This document shows positions 1 through 12,582 of a stretch of DNA of 49,348 bases, in pieces. Position numbers and translations under genes: made by a program. The stretch is from positions 29,467 to 78,814 of the forward strand of contig QKYT01000541.1 in assembly GCA_003550305.1 (NCBI GenBank), given 5' to 3'. Origin of the DNA: Glomus cerebriforme (Eukaryota; Glomeromycota; Glomeromycetes; Glomerales; Glomeraceae). The notes under the pieces were generated by a model. The model worked only from the letters and a program-made list of their open reading frames with translations. It had not been told where the DNA came from and ran no database searches. Within the stretch, counting starts at the first letter, position 1, and the number at the start of each line of letters is the position of its first letter.

Positions 1-2003
1 CCTTTTTTTGAGTTTTGTGATACATCTTAATTTAATGCTTCGGACAATCCAACGGTTCCCGTTACCTAGTATAGATACATAGACTTTGGGAAGTGAGGGA
101 ATTTTAGAGAAAGAGAATTTTTCAGATAGTTTTTTTTTTGGTTTGTAATCTCTTGGCCACTACAGAATGCTGTGTTTGAGGCAGTAATATTATTTAGTTA
201 TTTATATAATTAATAAATATATAATTTTGTTTGAAATCTTTACATAAACTTTGTTATCATTATAAACCGACTATTTCTAATATATTTGACATATTCGTTA
301 TAAAACTCATCATCTACATAATATTTACCTTCTCGCAACATTACAATTGTAATTGACTTGCAATATATATATATATGTATATATGTAATCAAATTAGAAT
401 TTTTTTTCTAATTCTTTTAATAATTATATTTATTTCTTTTATTATATTTATTTAACTTCTAAGAAATAAAAATACATTTATACTAGCAAAATATAAACTT
501 TATTTAAATTTCATAAAACAAAATTTTACGATTAATTACAATGAATCATTTTTTTGTTTTTGTTGTAAATTAGCTATTTCTAATGCCTCAGCTTCTGCTT
601 CTAGTTTTCTAGCTTCAGCCTAGCAGTTCATGCTCTTCTAATGACATTTTTCTTTCTTCAATCTCTAATTCAAGTATTTTATTATTCTCATTTTTAAAAG
701 TTTCTTCTTTACCTTTCTTTGATTGTTTATTATTAGTATTTTACAAGATTCTATATATATTTAAAAAAAATTAGAGCTTAAATAATAACCAATTATTTTT
801 ATGCATATTATTTATTTATTGTGTTTCTATCATATATGAAAGCAATATGTTTATTGTTATCTACACATATTGTTTGCTAATTTGCTATGCCTATTTGTTT
901 GGTCATTTCCAACTATATTTAATCCTATTTCTTCTTTCAATTCATAAAGCATTCAATCAGAAAAATTTTCCACAGTATTGGTTGGTAAAGGAGAAATAGC
1001 CAATGGTTGTTAAACTTTCCTTGGTCATTACCCATCATCTTACTGTCTTTACTGTGAATTCATGTTTATTGATAGGAAAAATGTTCATCATTAATTTTGA
1101 TCATTATATTATTAATCTTCTTGATTATATAAATACCCAAATTATTTCGTTATTTAATTCTTATTTTCTTTGTTCTCTATAATTTCATTTTCCTTTTTGA
1201 AAATTACTCCTTTTAACTCCCTCTTAACTCCCTTATACTGTATATGAGGTCTTCCCCATTTCAGGCAAGGAAAACCAGTCAAATGGTCAACTATCTCTTA
1301 ACTGGCTAGTTTGGTTTAGACTAGAATTCCCTATATACTGTATTGATTACTTTAATTATGAGCCTATAAATTTGGAAAAGTAGAGATTCAATGAATTTCA
1401 AAAAAGAAAACTAGATTCTTCTCATGGATATACGCAAAGCTTTATGGCTCAATAAGTAAACAGATGATGCTATGAAAATAAAAACCAGAAAAAATATTAA
1501 AATTCACAATAAAGATACAATGTATAATTAAGTATGAGTCATAGTTTATACTTTTATATATTACGCAAAATCGAAAAATTTAATAATCAATGATTTATTA
1601 CATGTTTTTTACTGTTCACATGAAAATTAAATATTTTTTAAAGGCTCAAATGAACCAACGAAGCTACTGTTGCTTAGGAATAATTTCTCTAAATTAATAA
1701 ACCCGCTAAATGAATTCAAATCACTAGAAAGGTTATTGTTATTCAAATCGTTTACAATAGTATGAGTTTATCATGAAAGCAAAAAAGCTAATTATGTAAT
1801 ATACTGTATAAAACTTTAATATATTGAAAATCATGTTTTATTAATAGCAGATAATTTCAAATTTTAAAATAATCATGATAAATACATGAAGATGATAACA
1901 TTGTCATTATTAGTGATAGAAATGATACTGTTTATACTTTTGCAAACGCAATTTGATAGTTTTAGTATGATAATAGTAACTTACAAAACGTGATATAAAT
2001 AAA
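1..2003. other. intergenic, AT-rich, with one gene relic
   Basis: No intact gene is visible. The minus strand at 536-740 keeps a coiled-coil coding relic (listed separately). Around 900-1080 the minus strand has short open stretches broken by stops that look like older coding remains, but I cannot name the family. The rest is low-complexity A/T sequence. Confidence 0.5.
536..740 (-). pseudogene. decayed coiled-coil protein C-terminus
   Basis: Read on the minus strand, this stretch encodes a charged helix rich in Glu, Lys and Leu (about 30 residues ending EEHELL). It then hits stops in that frame. The neighbouring frame continues an equally coiled-coil-like helix (starting AEARKLEAEAEALE, ending KNDSL) to a TAA at 536-538. 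The two halves read as one amphipathic coiled coil split by a one-base shift near 625. No start codon or upstream exon is evident. It is most likely the 3' remnant of a multi-copy fungal gene; the family is not identified. A sequencing indel is the alternative. Confidence 0.4.
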
Positions 2004-3500
2004 TTATTTTTTAATAACTTGAAAAACTTCATAATCATCTACATTAAACCTTCCTATTGGTATACCTACACTAGGATAAGAACGATTATTATTGCATTGC
2101 CAATAATTACTATAAAAACTTAAATCATCCCCTCCGCCAAATATTGGACCATAATTTGGAAAACAACCTACAGAATGTTGATCATCATTACTATAACCTA
2201 CTTTTGCACTTTGGACGTCATTCTTATTTGTAAATGAAAATATAAAACTATCTTTAGTAGATTTCCATGAGTAACTTGAATCCCAAAAAAGCGGATTAAA
2301 TCCTCCAACTATTTGGTCTGAATTTGAAATTTTTACTATAATTATAGTAGCTCCTTTGTTATCACATTTATTGTGGAATGCTTCTTTCGTATTACCATCC
2401 CTACTAGCACGATAAAGTAAATTAAAATTACAAGGAATATTTATTACATTATAATAAGAATCATTTTTCTTTTCAATCCAACTAGAAAAAATAGCAAAAT
2501 GCTTGTTATTATTAATGATAACAGAATCATAAATAGGTTTAATAGATTTTGGTTTTCTGGGAGGTTGTATCTCAATATTTTGTTTCTTCAAATGAAATTC
2601 CAATATTTTATTAATCAAATCTTCAGGTAGTAATACTTTAAAAGAATATACTTTATCAAAAAAGTCTTCAGAAGATATATGATAAAATCTAATTAAAGGG
2701 ATAAATCTATGAAGAGTTCTTTCCATAATTGTGATATCCTCTTTATTCCATTTCTTGACATCTTGCTGAATAGAAGGATGTTGAGCAAAATTCCACTTTA
2801 TTAAACTATCCCATATAACAATTTCATCCAATAATAAATCATCCCGTTTTAAAAGCAATTCTAATAAAGGAGCTTTTAAATTAATAAATTTATCAGAATT
2901 AAATAGCAATTCTGGTTCTTTACAAATCTCCTCAAGACAAAAATTCCATAATTCTGTGAAAGTTTCATGTTGATAAACAGTTTCAAGAATCTCTGTAGGA
3001 TTTTGTTGTAAATATTCATATTGATGTTTAATCAAATATTCCTGAACACAAAGAATTAATGTTTGGATTTTAAGTTCATCCACCGCCATCAAAAGTTTTA
3101 GAACATCTAGTCCTTGTAATTTTGTCAAATCGATTTTTCCACAATAAATAAATCTAAATATGAATATAATTATTATAGTTTATTGTAAACATTCAATTTT
3201 ATACAAATACAACCCAATACATATATATTTATTTTTAACTTATTACCTTAAAATAATTTTAAAAAATTGAGGAGAAATATTGGGTAAATTAAAAATAAAT
3301 TTTCCATTCTCTTTCTTGGCCAATTCATTAGAGAACGCCATACGAAAATATTGAGACCTAATACGTAAAATATTTGAATGTGTATGTATTTCTTTTACAT
3401 TTTCATTTTCACCAGCATGAATAATGACATCATATCCTTCGTCATTTTCAAGCAATTTTTCATAATCACTAGAAAGTTCTTGAGAATAATCGAAAGACAT
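2004..3500 (-). CDS. BTB-BACK-TLDc protein, paralogue A
   Basis: Two exons: 3500-3247 and 3153-2004 (intron of 93 bp, GTAATA...TTTAG), giving 467 residues. Residues about 15-120 form a BTB/POZ domain (YDVIIHAGENENVKEIHTHS, then ILRIRSQYFRMAF; second exon begins FIYCGKIDL). A BACK-like helical region follows (about 125-230), and a TLDc domain covers about 285 to the end (LLYRASRDG, CDNKGATIIIVK, VGGFNPLFW, KDSFIFSF, ending VDDYEVFQVIKK). BTB domains often recruit cullin-3. TLDc domains are associated with oxidative stress and V-ATPase contacts, but the role of this gene is unknown. An in-frame ATG lies 12 codons upstream; I chose 3500 because paralogue B starts at the equivalent place. Gene B, 6 kb away on the same strand, is a close copy. 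Confidence 0.9.
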
Positions 3501-4716
3501 GTTTATAATTTTTTTTTCTAACAAAATTGGAGACAAAGGTCATACTTGTATTTATTTGTGTCTGATCGACCTTAAATTACAAAGAATGATGTAGTACAAA
3601 ATTTGTCAGTGTCAAACACGTCACTCCACATGAGTCGCTAATTCTGATTGTCATAAATTACTAAGTAATTCTCATGAATTCACATAAAATCCTTTGATAA
3701 CTTATCATGGATTAATTACAAGGGACATCCTTAAGTTACGTGTACTCATAATTTACGTCGATCTGAAAAAAATCGAATGCACCTGAGGTTATTAGCTGTT
3801 AGTGATTTGGAAAAATTATTTGAAATTGACGAAGAAATATGATTCTTATTATTGACGACTTTGTTAAAAAAAATACTGTGCATTCATACAACATTTCAAA
3901 GTTTCAAAAAATGATCGTATATTTATTTTAAAATATTATTGAATAATAATCCATAGACAAATATTAATATAAGTAATTTCATGGGGAGTTAGGAATAATC
4001 AGGGTTTTTTCTCGATGATGTTATTCTGATACTATTCTGATCCCATGAAATTACTAAGTTATACTCAGGAGCATGATTATTATTACTATTATTTATAGTA
4101 TTTATTTTTTATACTTTTTATTTTTATAAACTTTCTTCTCTTTATTCTTCTCTTGTTTACTGATTTTTTTTCTACAATCCGACAAATTAATATTAGAAAT
4201 ATTGATGTTCGAAATTGTAATAATGTTAAAGTAGAAGTTACTATCAAAGCATTTGAATAAACAATGTATATTTTTATATATCTATAATAAATTGCAAATT
4301 ATTTGAAATCTATAAAAAAGTTTATCACTGGGAAAAAACAGCATAAAAATATCCCGGTAAACATATATAATCGGGAAATTTATGGTGTCTTTATCATAAG
4401 TCACACTTAGTGCGACGGGGTATAACAAGATTGTAAAATTATTATGAATAACGCTATAAAAAAAATGATTTTTATTCTTTTGATTATTTTTGAAAGTATA
4501 CAATCAATTATGATAATCACTTCGTTCTTTACTACGTAAACAAATTTGTTATTTATTTAAAAAATAATTTACAATAATCTAAGTTAGATTTAATTTTATA
4601 AAACATCAATCTAATTTATCGGTTTTAACTTGCTTTCCTAATTTTAGTTTATAAAAAAAATTTTAACATTGTGATATAAATTTTATTATAATCATACAAA
4701 TAACAAATACAAATCT
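3501..4716. other. intergenic spacer
   Basis: No convincing gene. It contains the foldback at 3973-4054. An open frame on the minus strand at 4282-4503 has no recognisable domain and is hydrophobic and A/T-driven, so I do not call it. Confidence 0.5.
3973..4054. repeat. short foldback (MITE-like) element
   Basis: GTAATTTCATGGG at 3973-3985 is matched exactly by its reverse complement at 4042-4054, and similarity continues inward imperfectly. The 82-bp unit could form a hairpin. Target-site duplication is unclear. Confidence 0.5.
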
Positions 4717-7051
4717 TTACTTACTGTTATTTTGATCTTTAAATTTTAATTCTTTAATATTACGCTTTCTTGGAATATTTGAATTTATATATTGTGAAGA
4801 CAAACTAAAAAAATAGCATAATAAATTACTAAATAAAAGTTGCATATTTGTAGTAGTGTATGATAGTCTAAATACCTTTGCGTATTTATATCTATATCCA
4901 TTTCAATCTCTTTCGTAATATATTCTAATAACAAGTAAATGATAAATGATATCTAAGTTAGTATAATTAATAATATCATTGTCTGATCAATAAATATTAA
5001 ATTACATACCTTGTTTCATACTAAATATTGAAGTTAAATTTGTTGTTAAAGATTTAGATATCAAAGAACTTAACGCTCTACTTGTAAAAATTGCTTTGGA
5101 ATGAGACTTTTCGGTAAATTCGGGACCAAGCTTTTTTGATTGTATTAATTCTAATCTTCTTTTTTCGGCTTGTTCAATTGATTCACTTATAGAATAATCA
5201 AATCTAAACTTTAAAATGATAGATTTCCATTTATTAGCAAATTGCCAAATTTCTTCTATAGATGGTCTTTTTAAAGGATCAGAATCCCAACATCTTTTCA
5301 TTAAATCGGCAAAAAATTTAGGAGTATCATTTGTAATTTCAGGTCGTTTACCATCAATAATTTCATAGATAAGAGCAATATCATGATCAATATTAGCAAA
5401 AGGCTTACAACCTGTTGTAAGTTCCCACATAACCATACCAAAACTATAAATGTCAGATTCTTTGGAAAATGTAACACCTTTAAATATTTCTGGTGCGATA
5501 TAAGGTATTACTCCATATATTTCATTATTTGATAAAGTATTATTTGCATGTTGAGATAATCCTAAGTCTCCAATTTTCCATGATTTTTCTGACAATAATA
5601 TGTTTCCACTATGAAAATCACGATGTATAAAATTTCTTCTATGAATATTACTAAGTCTAAAATAAAAAAAAAATGGTAGTCAATAATAAGTTTAAATATA
5701 ATAGTAAAGTATTTATTAAAAATAAAATACCCGGACGCAATTTCAAATAAAATAGTTAATTTATCATGCCATGTAATATTTGCAAATTTCTTTTGCAAAT
5801 AATTATGTAAAGTTCCACCATTTGCGTATTCCATAATTAACATATATTCTTCTTCTACAGGATCTTGTGTAATACCATGATAACAAATAATATGATCCAG
5901 AGAATAAAATTGATTTAATGAGCTTAACTAAAATATAAATTAACTAATTTAGTATACAAAGTGTATTAACAAATTCATAATAAATATATAATTACCTCGT
6001 TTAAAAAATATTTATCTATAATTTGTGAATTATGAAATTTTTTTATAGCAACATCGATACTATCTAACCAAGTCGCTTTGTATATGATACCAAATCCTCC
6101 TCTTGCTATTTCTTTTAAATTTTTAATTTGAGAATATAATATATACTTTATTATTGGTATTAAAGCCCGATTATTATTATTAATAATCCTATAAATATCT
6201 AATGGATTACAATTTTGATTAACAAGATTCATATTAGCAATCAGATTGCTATTAATTTTGATTATGGAAGCAGCAAATCCATCTATGTTAATGTTTCCAG
6301 TGTTAACCTTCGCAATATCAATATCAATAAATGATATTCTCTTACATTTTCTACATTGAGATTGATCTGTAATTCCAAAAAAAATAATATTTGTTGTCAA
6401 ACAATATCTACATCCAATATAAGTTGTATAACAACTTAAACAATATTTTTGACAATCAGAAGATATACATCTTAGTTCGTGTGAAGGCGAGCAAACTATA
6501 CACTTCTTATAATTATCCCAATAAGGTAAACAAAGAATTGGAATATTTGTATTTTTATTTAAAGTTGATTCAATCCATCCAAAGGAAATTAGATAACAAT
6601 CTGAGCATCCGTATTTTAATAATGACAGCTGGCTAATTAATTTTCCACATAATTCACAGTCTGTTTTTCTAGAAGGATTGAATGATAGATCATTTGGGAC
6701 TACTTGCCTAAAATATGAAACTTCAGAGCAATATTCACACCATTCTTGAATATTTCTTGTATGAAAATTTGTTAATCCGAAAGAATTATTCGTTTCTATT
6801 CTAGAATCATTAGTTGCTATTCTAGTTTCATGTTTGGTAATATATATATCCAAGTATGTATTATTATTGCCTTTTATGTTTTTAACATACAAAGATAGAC
6901 AATTTTTACAATATTTTTGTTTAAGCTTACGTGACTCTGAATATTCATTTCTACAATGATTACATTTATTCTCATTATTTTTAAAAGGAATAAACAAAAT
7001 AGGTATAGGGCTAGATTTTAATCTTGGTGTAGGATCAAATGAATCATTCAT
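4717..7051 (-). CDS. Cys-rich, tyrosine-kinase-like protein kinase
   Basis: Five exons: 7051-5996, 5927-5731, 5656-5010, 4924-4876 and 4804-4717, giving 678 residues. The N-terminal 300 residues carry many CxxC pairs (CNHC, CKNC, CEYC, CELC, CSDC, CLSC, CRYC, CRKC), suggesting zinc-binding modules. The kinase domain has a glycine loop GGFG near 318-321, the VAIK lysine at 337, HRDFHSGNIL at about 429-438, DLG in place of DFG at 448-450, and APE at 472-474. HRDF-GN and the DLG motif are typical of the expanded fungal TKL-like kinases. The C-tail (KQEYITKEIEMDIDINTQ) spans exons 3-4, and the intron before exon 4 has a TACTAAC branch-site match. An ATG ten codons upstream sits in a poly-T/TTTTAG context and looks non-coding, so 7051 is preferred. 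Substrate unknown. Confidence 0.88.
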
Positions 7052-8019
7052 AACGTTATTACTAAAACAAAAAAAAAACAAAACTAAGTAAACGATATTT
7101 ATATTTTATTATTTTTGAAATAAAATAAATATTGGAAAAAAAAGAATTCTACTTCGATAGAATTTTAAAAGAAACTTAGGAATTCTGGAAAAAAAAAGAA
7201 TTCTTTCAACGAATTCTATCGAAGATCTTTTTCACTTTATTTGGTAAAATCATAAGTTTCCGATCATTTCTAAAATGTTCGGTTACATTACTAAAATTGC
7301 ATTTGTTGTGTACTAATGTAACCATGAAATTCCATTAAATTCATAAATTCATGAATCAATAAAATCAGTTATCCGGATCGAAATATGTGGAACTCTTTGA
7401 TAGACTTGGATTGATTTAAAACGTCATTCTTAAAAGCAAAGTTATGAAAGAATTGATATTATAAATCTCAAATCAAATGATCTTAAATCTACTACAAACA
7501 AAAATTAATAATATTTTTAAATTTACATTATGAAAAAAAGAAATTATTGGGGTTTCCTTATCCTTTTATGTATAGATTATAAATAAAAATTAGTATATTG
7601 TTGCTACTTTGTACTATATTTTATAATTTATCAATGACAATAGTATTTATTATTTATTTAAATTATATTAAAAAACAAAGTAAAATTATATTAGCGAAGT
7701 AAGTCGAATAACTAAGGAAATTTTTAAAAGAAAAAGGAAATTTTATTTTCCTAAAATAATTGAAGCGAAAGAATCGAATTCTAAATTAAAAAAAAAATAG
7801 CCAACAATTATTGTAAATATTTTTTTTAATAAAATATAATGATTATTTTTTACCATTCCACTTAGTTAATTATTAAATTTACTTTCACGATAATATTTTA
7901 TATCTTAAATTAAAATTTATTTTTGTTAATATTTCTTTTTTTAAAAAAATAAATAAATAAATAAATAATATCGTAATATCGTAAAGATACAATACCTGAA
8001 TTTTCTCAAATTCTATTAT
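7052..8019. other. intergenic spacer
   Basis: A/T-rich spacer without an open frame of note. It holds one inverted repeat (7152-7224) and probably the 5' region of the kinase gene. Confidence 0.5.
7152..7224. repeat. inverted repeat, 13-bp arms
   Basis: CTTCGATAGAATT at 7152-7164 is exactly inverted at 7212-7224 (AATTCTATCGAAG). GAATTC-like words recur between the arms. It may be a small foldback element or a hairpin in the kinase 5' region. Confidence 0.45.
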
Positions 8020-8785
8020 TTATGGACTAACATCATCATCAGAAGGCGTTATCCCAATAGCATCAATAGCTGCAACAAATCTTTTACTAACAATTGATTT
8101 CTTTCCATCTAAATTATAAAATGGGTTACAAACTTGATTGATATAAACATTATGAATTTTTTTAAATAACTGTAATGAAATTTTTTTTTAAAAGAAAAAT
8201 TAATTATAATTAATTATATAATTATGTAAAAAAAAAAAAAAGACAATTTTTAATGAACTCACATTTTTCATGACTGTATTCTTAACTGGGTTAGTAACGG
8301 AAAGAACCACCACGAATTTTACCCTAGTATTCGTTACGTATCCATATCTAATTTTTTTTTAAAAAAAAAATAAATAAATAAAATGATCTTTCAAATAATT
8401 TTTTTTAAAAAAAAAAAAAATTTTACGACTTACACATCTAAATCCTCCATTGCATATAATAATCCAAGGTAAGTATCAGCTGCTTCAGGTCCAGCAGCTC
8501 CAACTAAAAATATGTATTAATTAGAACACATTTAAAATATTTTTCTCCCAAAGATTTACAAACCTCTTTCGTCGATAACATCACAAGATGTATGAGCAAT
8601 ATAATGATACTTTAAATCAGGATGAAATACACTAAAATTTTTAATATACAATGGATTATTCTTGCATAATTTAAGATAAATTAGAATAAATTTAGAAAAA
8701 AAAGAAAAAAAGGGGGGAATAAAAGATTTTATTAATTTACCTGTTTACCAATTATAGCAATACTCTGTATTTTTATATCACTCAT
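8020..8785 (-). CDS. TRAPPC2L: TRAPP subunit 2-like protein (TRAPPC2L/Tca17)
   Basis: Five short exons: 8785-8741, 8660-8564, 8503-8434, 8347-8263 and 8169-8020, all with GT/AG borders. They total 447 nt and 148 residues, close to the usual 140 or so. The protein begins MSDIKIQSIAIIGKQNNPLY and keeps family landmarks: HYIAHTSCDVIDE, YLGLLYAMEDLDVYGYVTNT, VKFVVVLS and CNPFYN. Sedlin/TRAPPC2L proteins have a longin-like fold and are part of, or help assemble, the TRAPP complexes that activate Ypt/Rab1 GTPases in ER-Golgi traffic. This is a single-copy housekeeping type of gene lying between lineage-expanded kinase and BTB-TLDc genes. Assignment rests on remembered family motifs; the closely related TRAPPC2 (sedlin) is the alternative. 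Confidence 0.85.
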
Positions 8786-9372
8786 TTTAATAATGCAAGT
8801 AAAAAAAAAAGAAAGTTAAATCCGAAAAAAACGGGTTTGAATTTAATTTTATGCAATTTATACACGTGTACATCGTGTAACATTAAAATTTTCTTAATAT
8901 CATGTGACTCAATTTAGAAGATCATTAATGGAGACCGTCGTAAAATCTAAATTGGATATTACTGATCTAATCTATAAGAAAAAGATTTTTTGTGATTCTA
9001 TGAAAGTTTTTACACTGATGCAAGCATTTGATGTTACATTATCCAAAGTACAATCATGAATCATGGAATTTAAAATTTCGATTAAAGAATTTGTAATTCT
9101 ACTTGAAACCAAGATTTGTTTAAAATCGCAATCTTTGATTTACGAGGAAAATAAAATTATTGTAGAATTTTGAAATTGATAATTATAGAGTATTCAATTG
9201 ACTTAAAAATTCAAAATACAAATTCAAACCTAACAAACTTATTTTTTTTTGCTGATAAATTGTATATTGAATTTTTAAACTTTATTTTATATTTTGGCGA
9301 TTAATAGTTTTTGAAAAAACGTGAAGCATATTTATGTTTATGTAAAGAATAAGAGTATACAGTATTTTTATA
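8786..9372. other. intergenic spacer
   Basis: About 590 bp between the 3' end of BTB-TLDc gene B and the start of the TRAPPC2L-like gene. I see no gene or clear repeat. Confidence 0.5.
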
Positions 9373-10847
9373 TTATTTTTTAATAACTTGAAAAACTTCA
9401 TAATCATCTACATTAAAACTTCCTGTTGGTATACCTACATTAGGATAAGAACGACTTTGGCTATACCAAATGCCATTAAATCTTAAATCGTGCCCTGCGC
9501 CAAATATTGGACCATAATTTAAAAAACAACCTACAGAATTTTGATCATTACTATAACCTACTTTTGCACTTTGGACGTCATTCTTATTTGTAAATGAGAA
9601 TATAAAGCTATCATTAGTAGATTTCCATGAGCTACTTAAATCCCAAAAAAGCGGATTATATCCTCCAACTATCTGTTCTGAATTTGAAATTTTTACTATA
9701 ACTATAGTAGCTCCTTTGTTATCACATTTAGCGTGAAATGATGCAGGTGTATTACCATCCCTACTAGCACGATAAAGTAAATTGAAATTATAAGGAATAT
9801 TTCTTACGTTATAATGAGTATAATTTTTCTTTTCAATCCAACTGGAAAAAATAGCAAAATGTTGAGACTTAATTTGTTGTCTAGGAGGTTGTATATCTAT
9901 ATTTAATTGCTTATTTGGAGCCATGTTAAATATAAGCATATTATTAATTAAATCTTTTGGTACAATTTTTTTAAAAGGATATACTTTAAGGATAAAATCC
10001 TCTGATGAAATATGATTAAATCTTATTAATGGAACAAATCTATGAATAGTTCTCTCCATAATTGTGATTTCTTCCTTATTCCATCGTGTAACATCTTGTG
10101 AAATATTAAAATGTTGAGCCAAACACCATTTGATTAAATTATCCCATATAATAATTTCATCCAATGACAAATCATCCCGTTTTAAAAGTAATTCTAATAA
10201 TGGAGCTTTTAAATTGATAAATTTATCCGAATTAAATAGTAATTCTGGTTCTTCACAAATCTTTTCAAGACAAAAATTCCATAATTCTGTAAAAGTTTCA
10301 TGTTGATATACTGTTTCAAGAATTTCTAAAGGACTTTGTTGTAAATACTCATCTTTATGTTTAATCAAGTATTCTTGAATAAAATGGATTAAGGTCGGTA
10401 TGTTAATTTCATCTACCGCTATCAAAAGTTTTAGAACATCTGGACCTTGTAATTTCGTCAGATCAACCTTTCCACAATAAATAAATCTGAACATTTTTTT
10501 TTTTTTAAAAAAAAAAAGAAAAAAATATTATTATGTAATTTTTATTTTAATTCCATTTTAGTAAAGTATATCATTAATTTAATTTTGCGTTACCGTAAAA
10601 TAATTTTAAAAAATTGAGGAGAAATATTAGGTTTCTTAAAAATATATTTTCCATCCTTTTTCTCGGCCCATTTGTTAGAGAATGCTGTACGAAAATATTG
10701 AGACCTCATACGTAAAATATTTGAATGTGCGTACATTTCTTTTACATTTTCATTTTCACCAGCGTAGATAATAACATCATATTCTTCGTCATTTAAAAGT
10801 AATTTTTCCAGATCATTAATAACTTCCTGAAAACTTTCGAAAGTCAT
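9373..10847 (-). CDS. BTB-BACK-TLDc protein, paralogue B
   Basis: Two exons: 10847-10594 and 10486-9373 (107-bp intron), giving 455 residues. Layout is as in paralogue A: BTB (YDVIIYAGENENVKEMYAHS; FIYCGKVDLTKL), BACK-like region, C-terminal TLDc (LLYRASRDGNTPASFH, CDNKGATIVIVK, VGGYNPLFW, DSFIFSFTNKND, VDDYEVFQVIKK). The first exon is exactly 254 nt, as in A and in the third copy at 26260, so the intron position is ancestral. Compared with both relatives, the linker before the TLDc domain is shorter: the DSVIIN segment that precedes the conserved FSSW is missing, replaced by QQIKSQHFAIFSSW. An ATG just inside the intron border is not the start. Cellular role unknown. Confidence 0.9.
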
Positions 10848-11898
10848 TTTATTTAAAAAAAAAAAAAAAAAAAAGAAATAATTTTAAATAAAACAATAAA
10901 CAAATGAAATTCTAAATTAAGACACGGCCCGGAATTAAAGTTTAACCGGTTATACATATGAATTTGAAATGTTGTACAATAAATCAAAAAGAGTTTGCAA
11001 ATTTAATGACCATAAAAACTTTTAAATACTGTAGATTTGGTCCATTGATTTTAAATAATATTTACACATTTTTTGTAAGCGTAATTTTCTAATGTTAAGA
11101 CTTATTCTGCTTATTTTATTGTTCGCATTTTGATAATACAATTGCATTATTTCACCAAAAATGCGATAATAAAGAATCTGCTACATTAAGTAGACGTACA
11201 ATACCAGCTAATTTTTACAATACATAACCGCTCCATGAAACTTTCAAAACTCTTAAAAATCCACCTAGAAAGAAATCTTAATAAAGTAATCATAATTTGT
11301 GATCACTCCCTTTGTAATAAATATAATAAATATAATAAAATATGATAGTGTAGAATATCACATGAAATAATTAAATAACGCGCGGCCGTTTAATCGCGCT
11401 GAAAGATACTAAAAAATCTATTCCGACTATAACAAAATAATGAATTAAATTATATTAAAATGATTTCAATAATGCAACATACAATGAAACAGAAATGGTA
11501 ACTCAAAAACATTTCCACGGTTAAAACATGGACAACTAAAAATTTAGTATAAATTTATAATTTATTGGTTGTTTTATTACTTTGAACTGCCTGACTATCC
11601 TATCCTAATTATCCCTTATTATATGCAACTTTTACGATAGGCGTTACATATAAAATTGGGATTTTCCGCCAATTTTTTTTCCAAGAATACTTAGAAACGG
11701 AGGATATGTGAGGATATGTATGTATTATTCTTGATTATACAGTAAGTTTATCGATTTTAAAATTACGAAAGTATATTTAATTCGAACAAAGGAATACGTA
11801 ATAAAATAATTTAAAGAATATGTATTTTTTTAAAATGAATTTGTCTAGACAATAAATTTATCAGATTAGATGGATTTATATTTTTTAAACTAATAAAA

Positions 11899-11936
<38 letters not shown>

Positions 11937-12582
11937 TTTACATGCAGGCTTGGCCCTAAACTCAGCCAAATGTCCATGCGCCAACACTGGAATAAATTAA
12001 AGCCTTCAAAAAATTTATTTGGCATTTTTTGATTATTGGTGATGAAGGTGCGTTTTTGCTCAACCGTCCTATACCGTAACGGTCCGGTTTTCAGGTCACA
12101 TATAGTACCGGGCCGATGTTACAACTTATCACTAATAACTGCAGATCACACAAACAAAACTTACCCAGTTTGTCTTAAGTTTCCAATGATTTAATGATTT
12201 ATAAATTTCTTATAAAAGTATTAATACAATCAATATTTCATTCCTATAGAATGTTCATTACCAAATATTTATTTTTAAACTTTATGTGGTGTTCCCTTTG
12301 TTCAATTCCTGGTTTTAAAATTTATTCAATGGAATTTTCTAATTTTCTCATTTTTCTCTTGAGAATTCTTTTCATGATCAGATGGGTTACTTTTACATAA
12401 TATTAAGTTGATCACACGTTGATAATAATTTATATAAATCACCTTTCGCTCGCAATAATAAATATTTACAAATTTTTTTTTTTTCAAAGTGCAAAAAAAT
12501 ATAATTATTCTCTTTGTCTAATAATTTAATCCCCTTTTTAAAATTTAAAAAAAAAATTTCCTTCTAAAGTAATATATTTGAA
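10848..12582. other. intergenic spacer between divergent genes
   Basis: This is the shared upstream region of BTB-TLDc gene B (leftward) and the Ca2+/H+ exchanger (rightward). It holds a GGCCCGGAATTA word (10926-10937), related to words in other spacers, and a long T/A homopolymer pair around 11898-11937. The 12194-12400 open frame is hydrophobic and has no support as a gene. Confidence 0.45.

Noticed and set aside
4282..4503. 73-codon minus-strand frame
   Set aside because: Composition driven by A/T codons; no start context or domain.
6391..6636. Open frame on the plus strand inside the kinase gene
   Set aside because: It is antisense to the Cys-rich exon, which has clear protein features; the plus-strand text has none.
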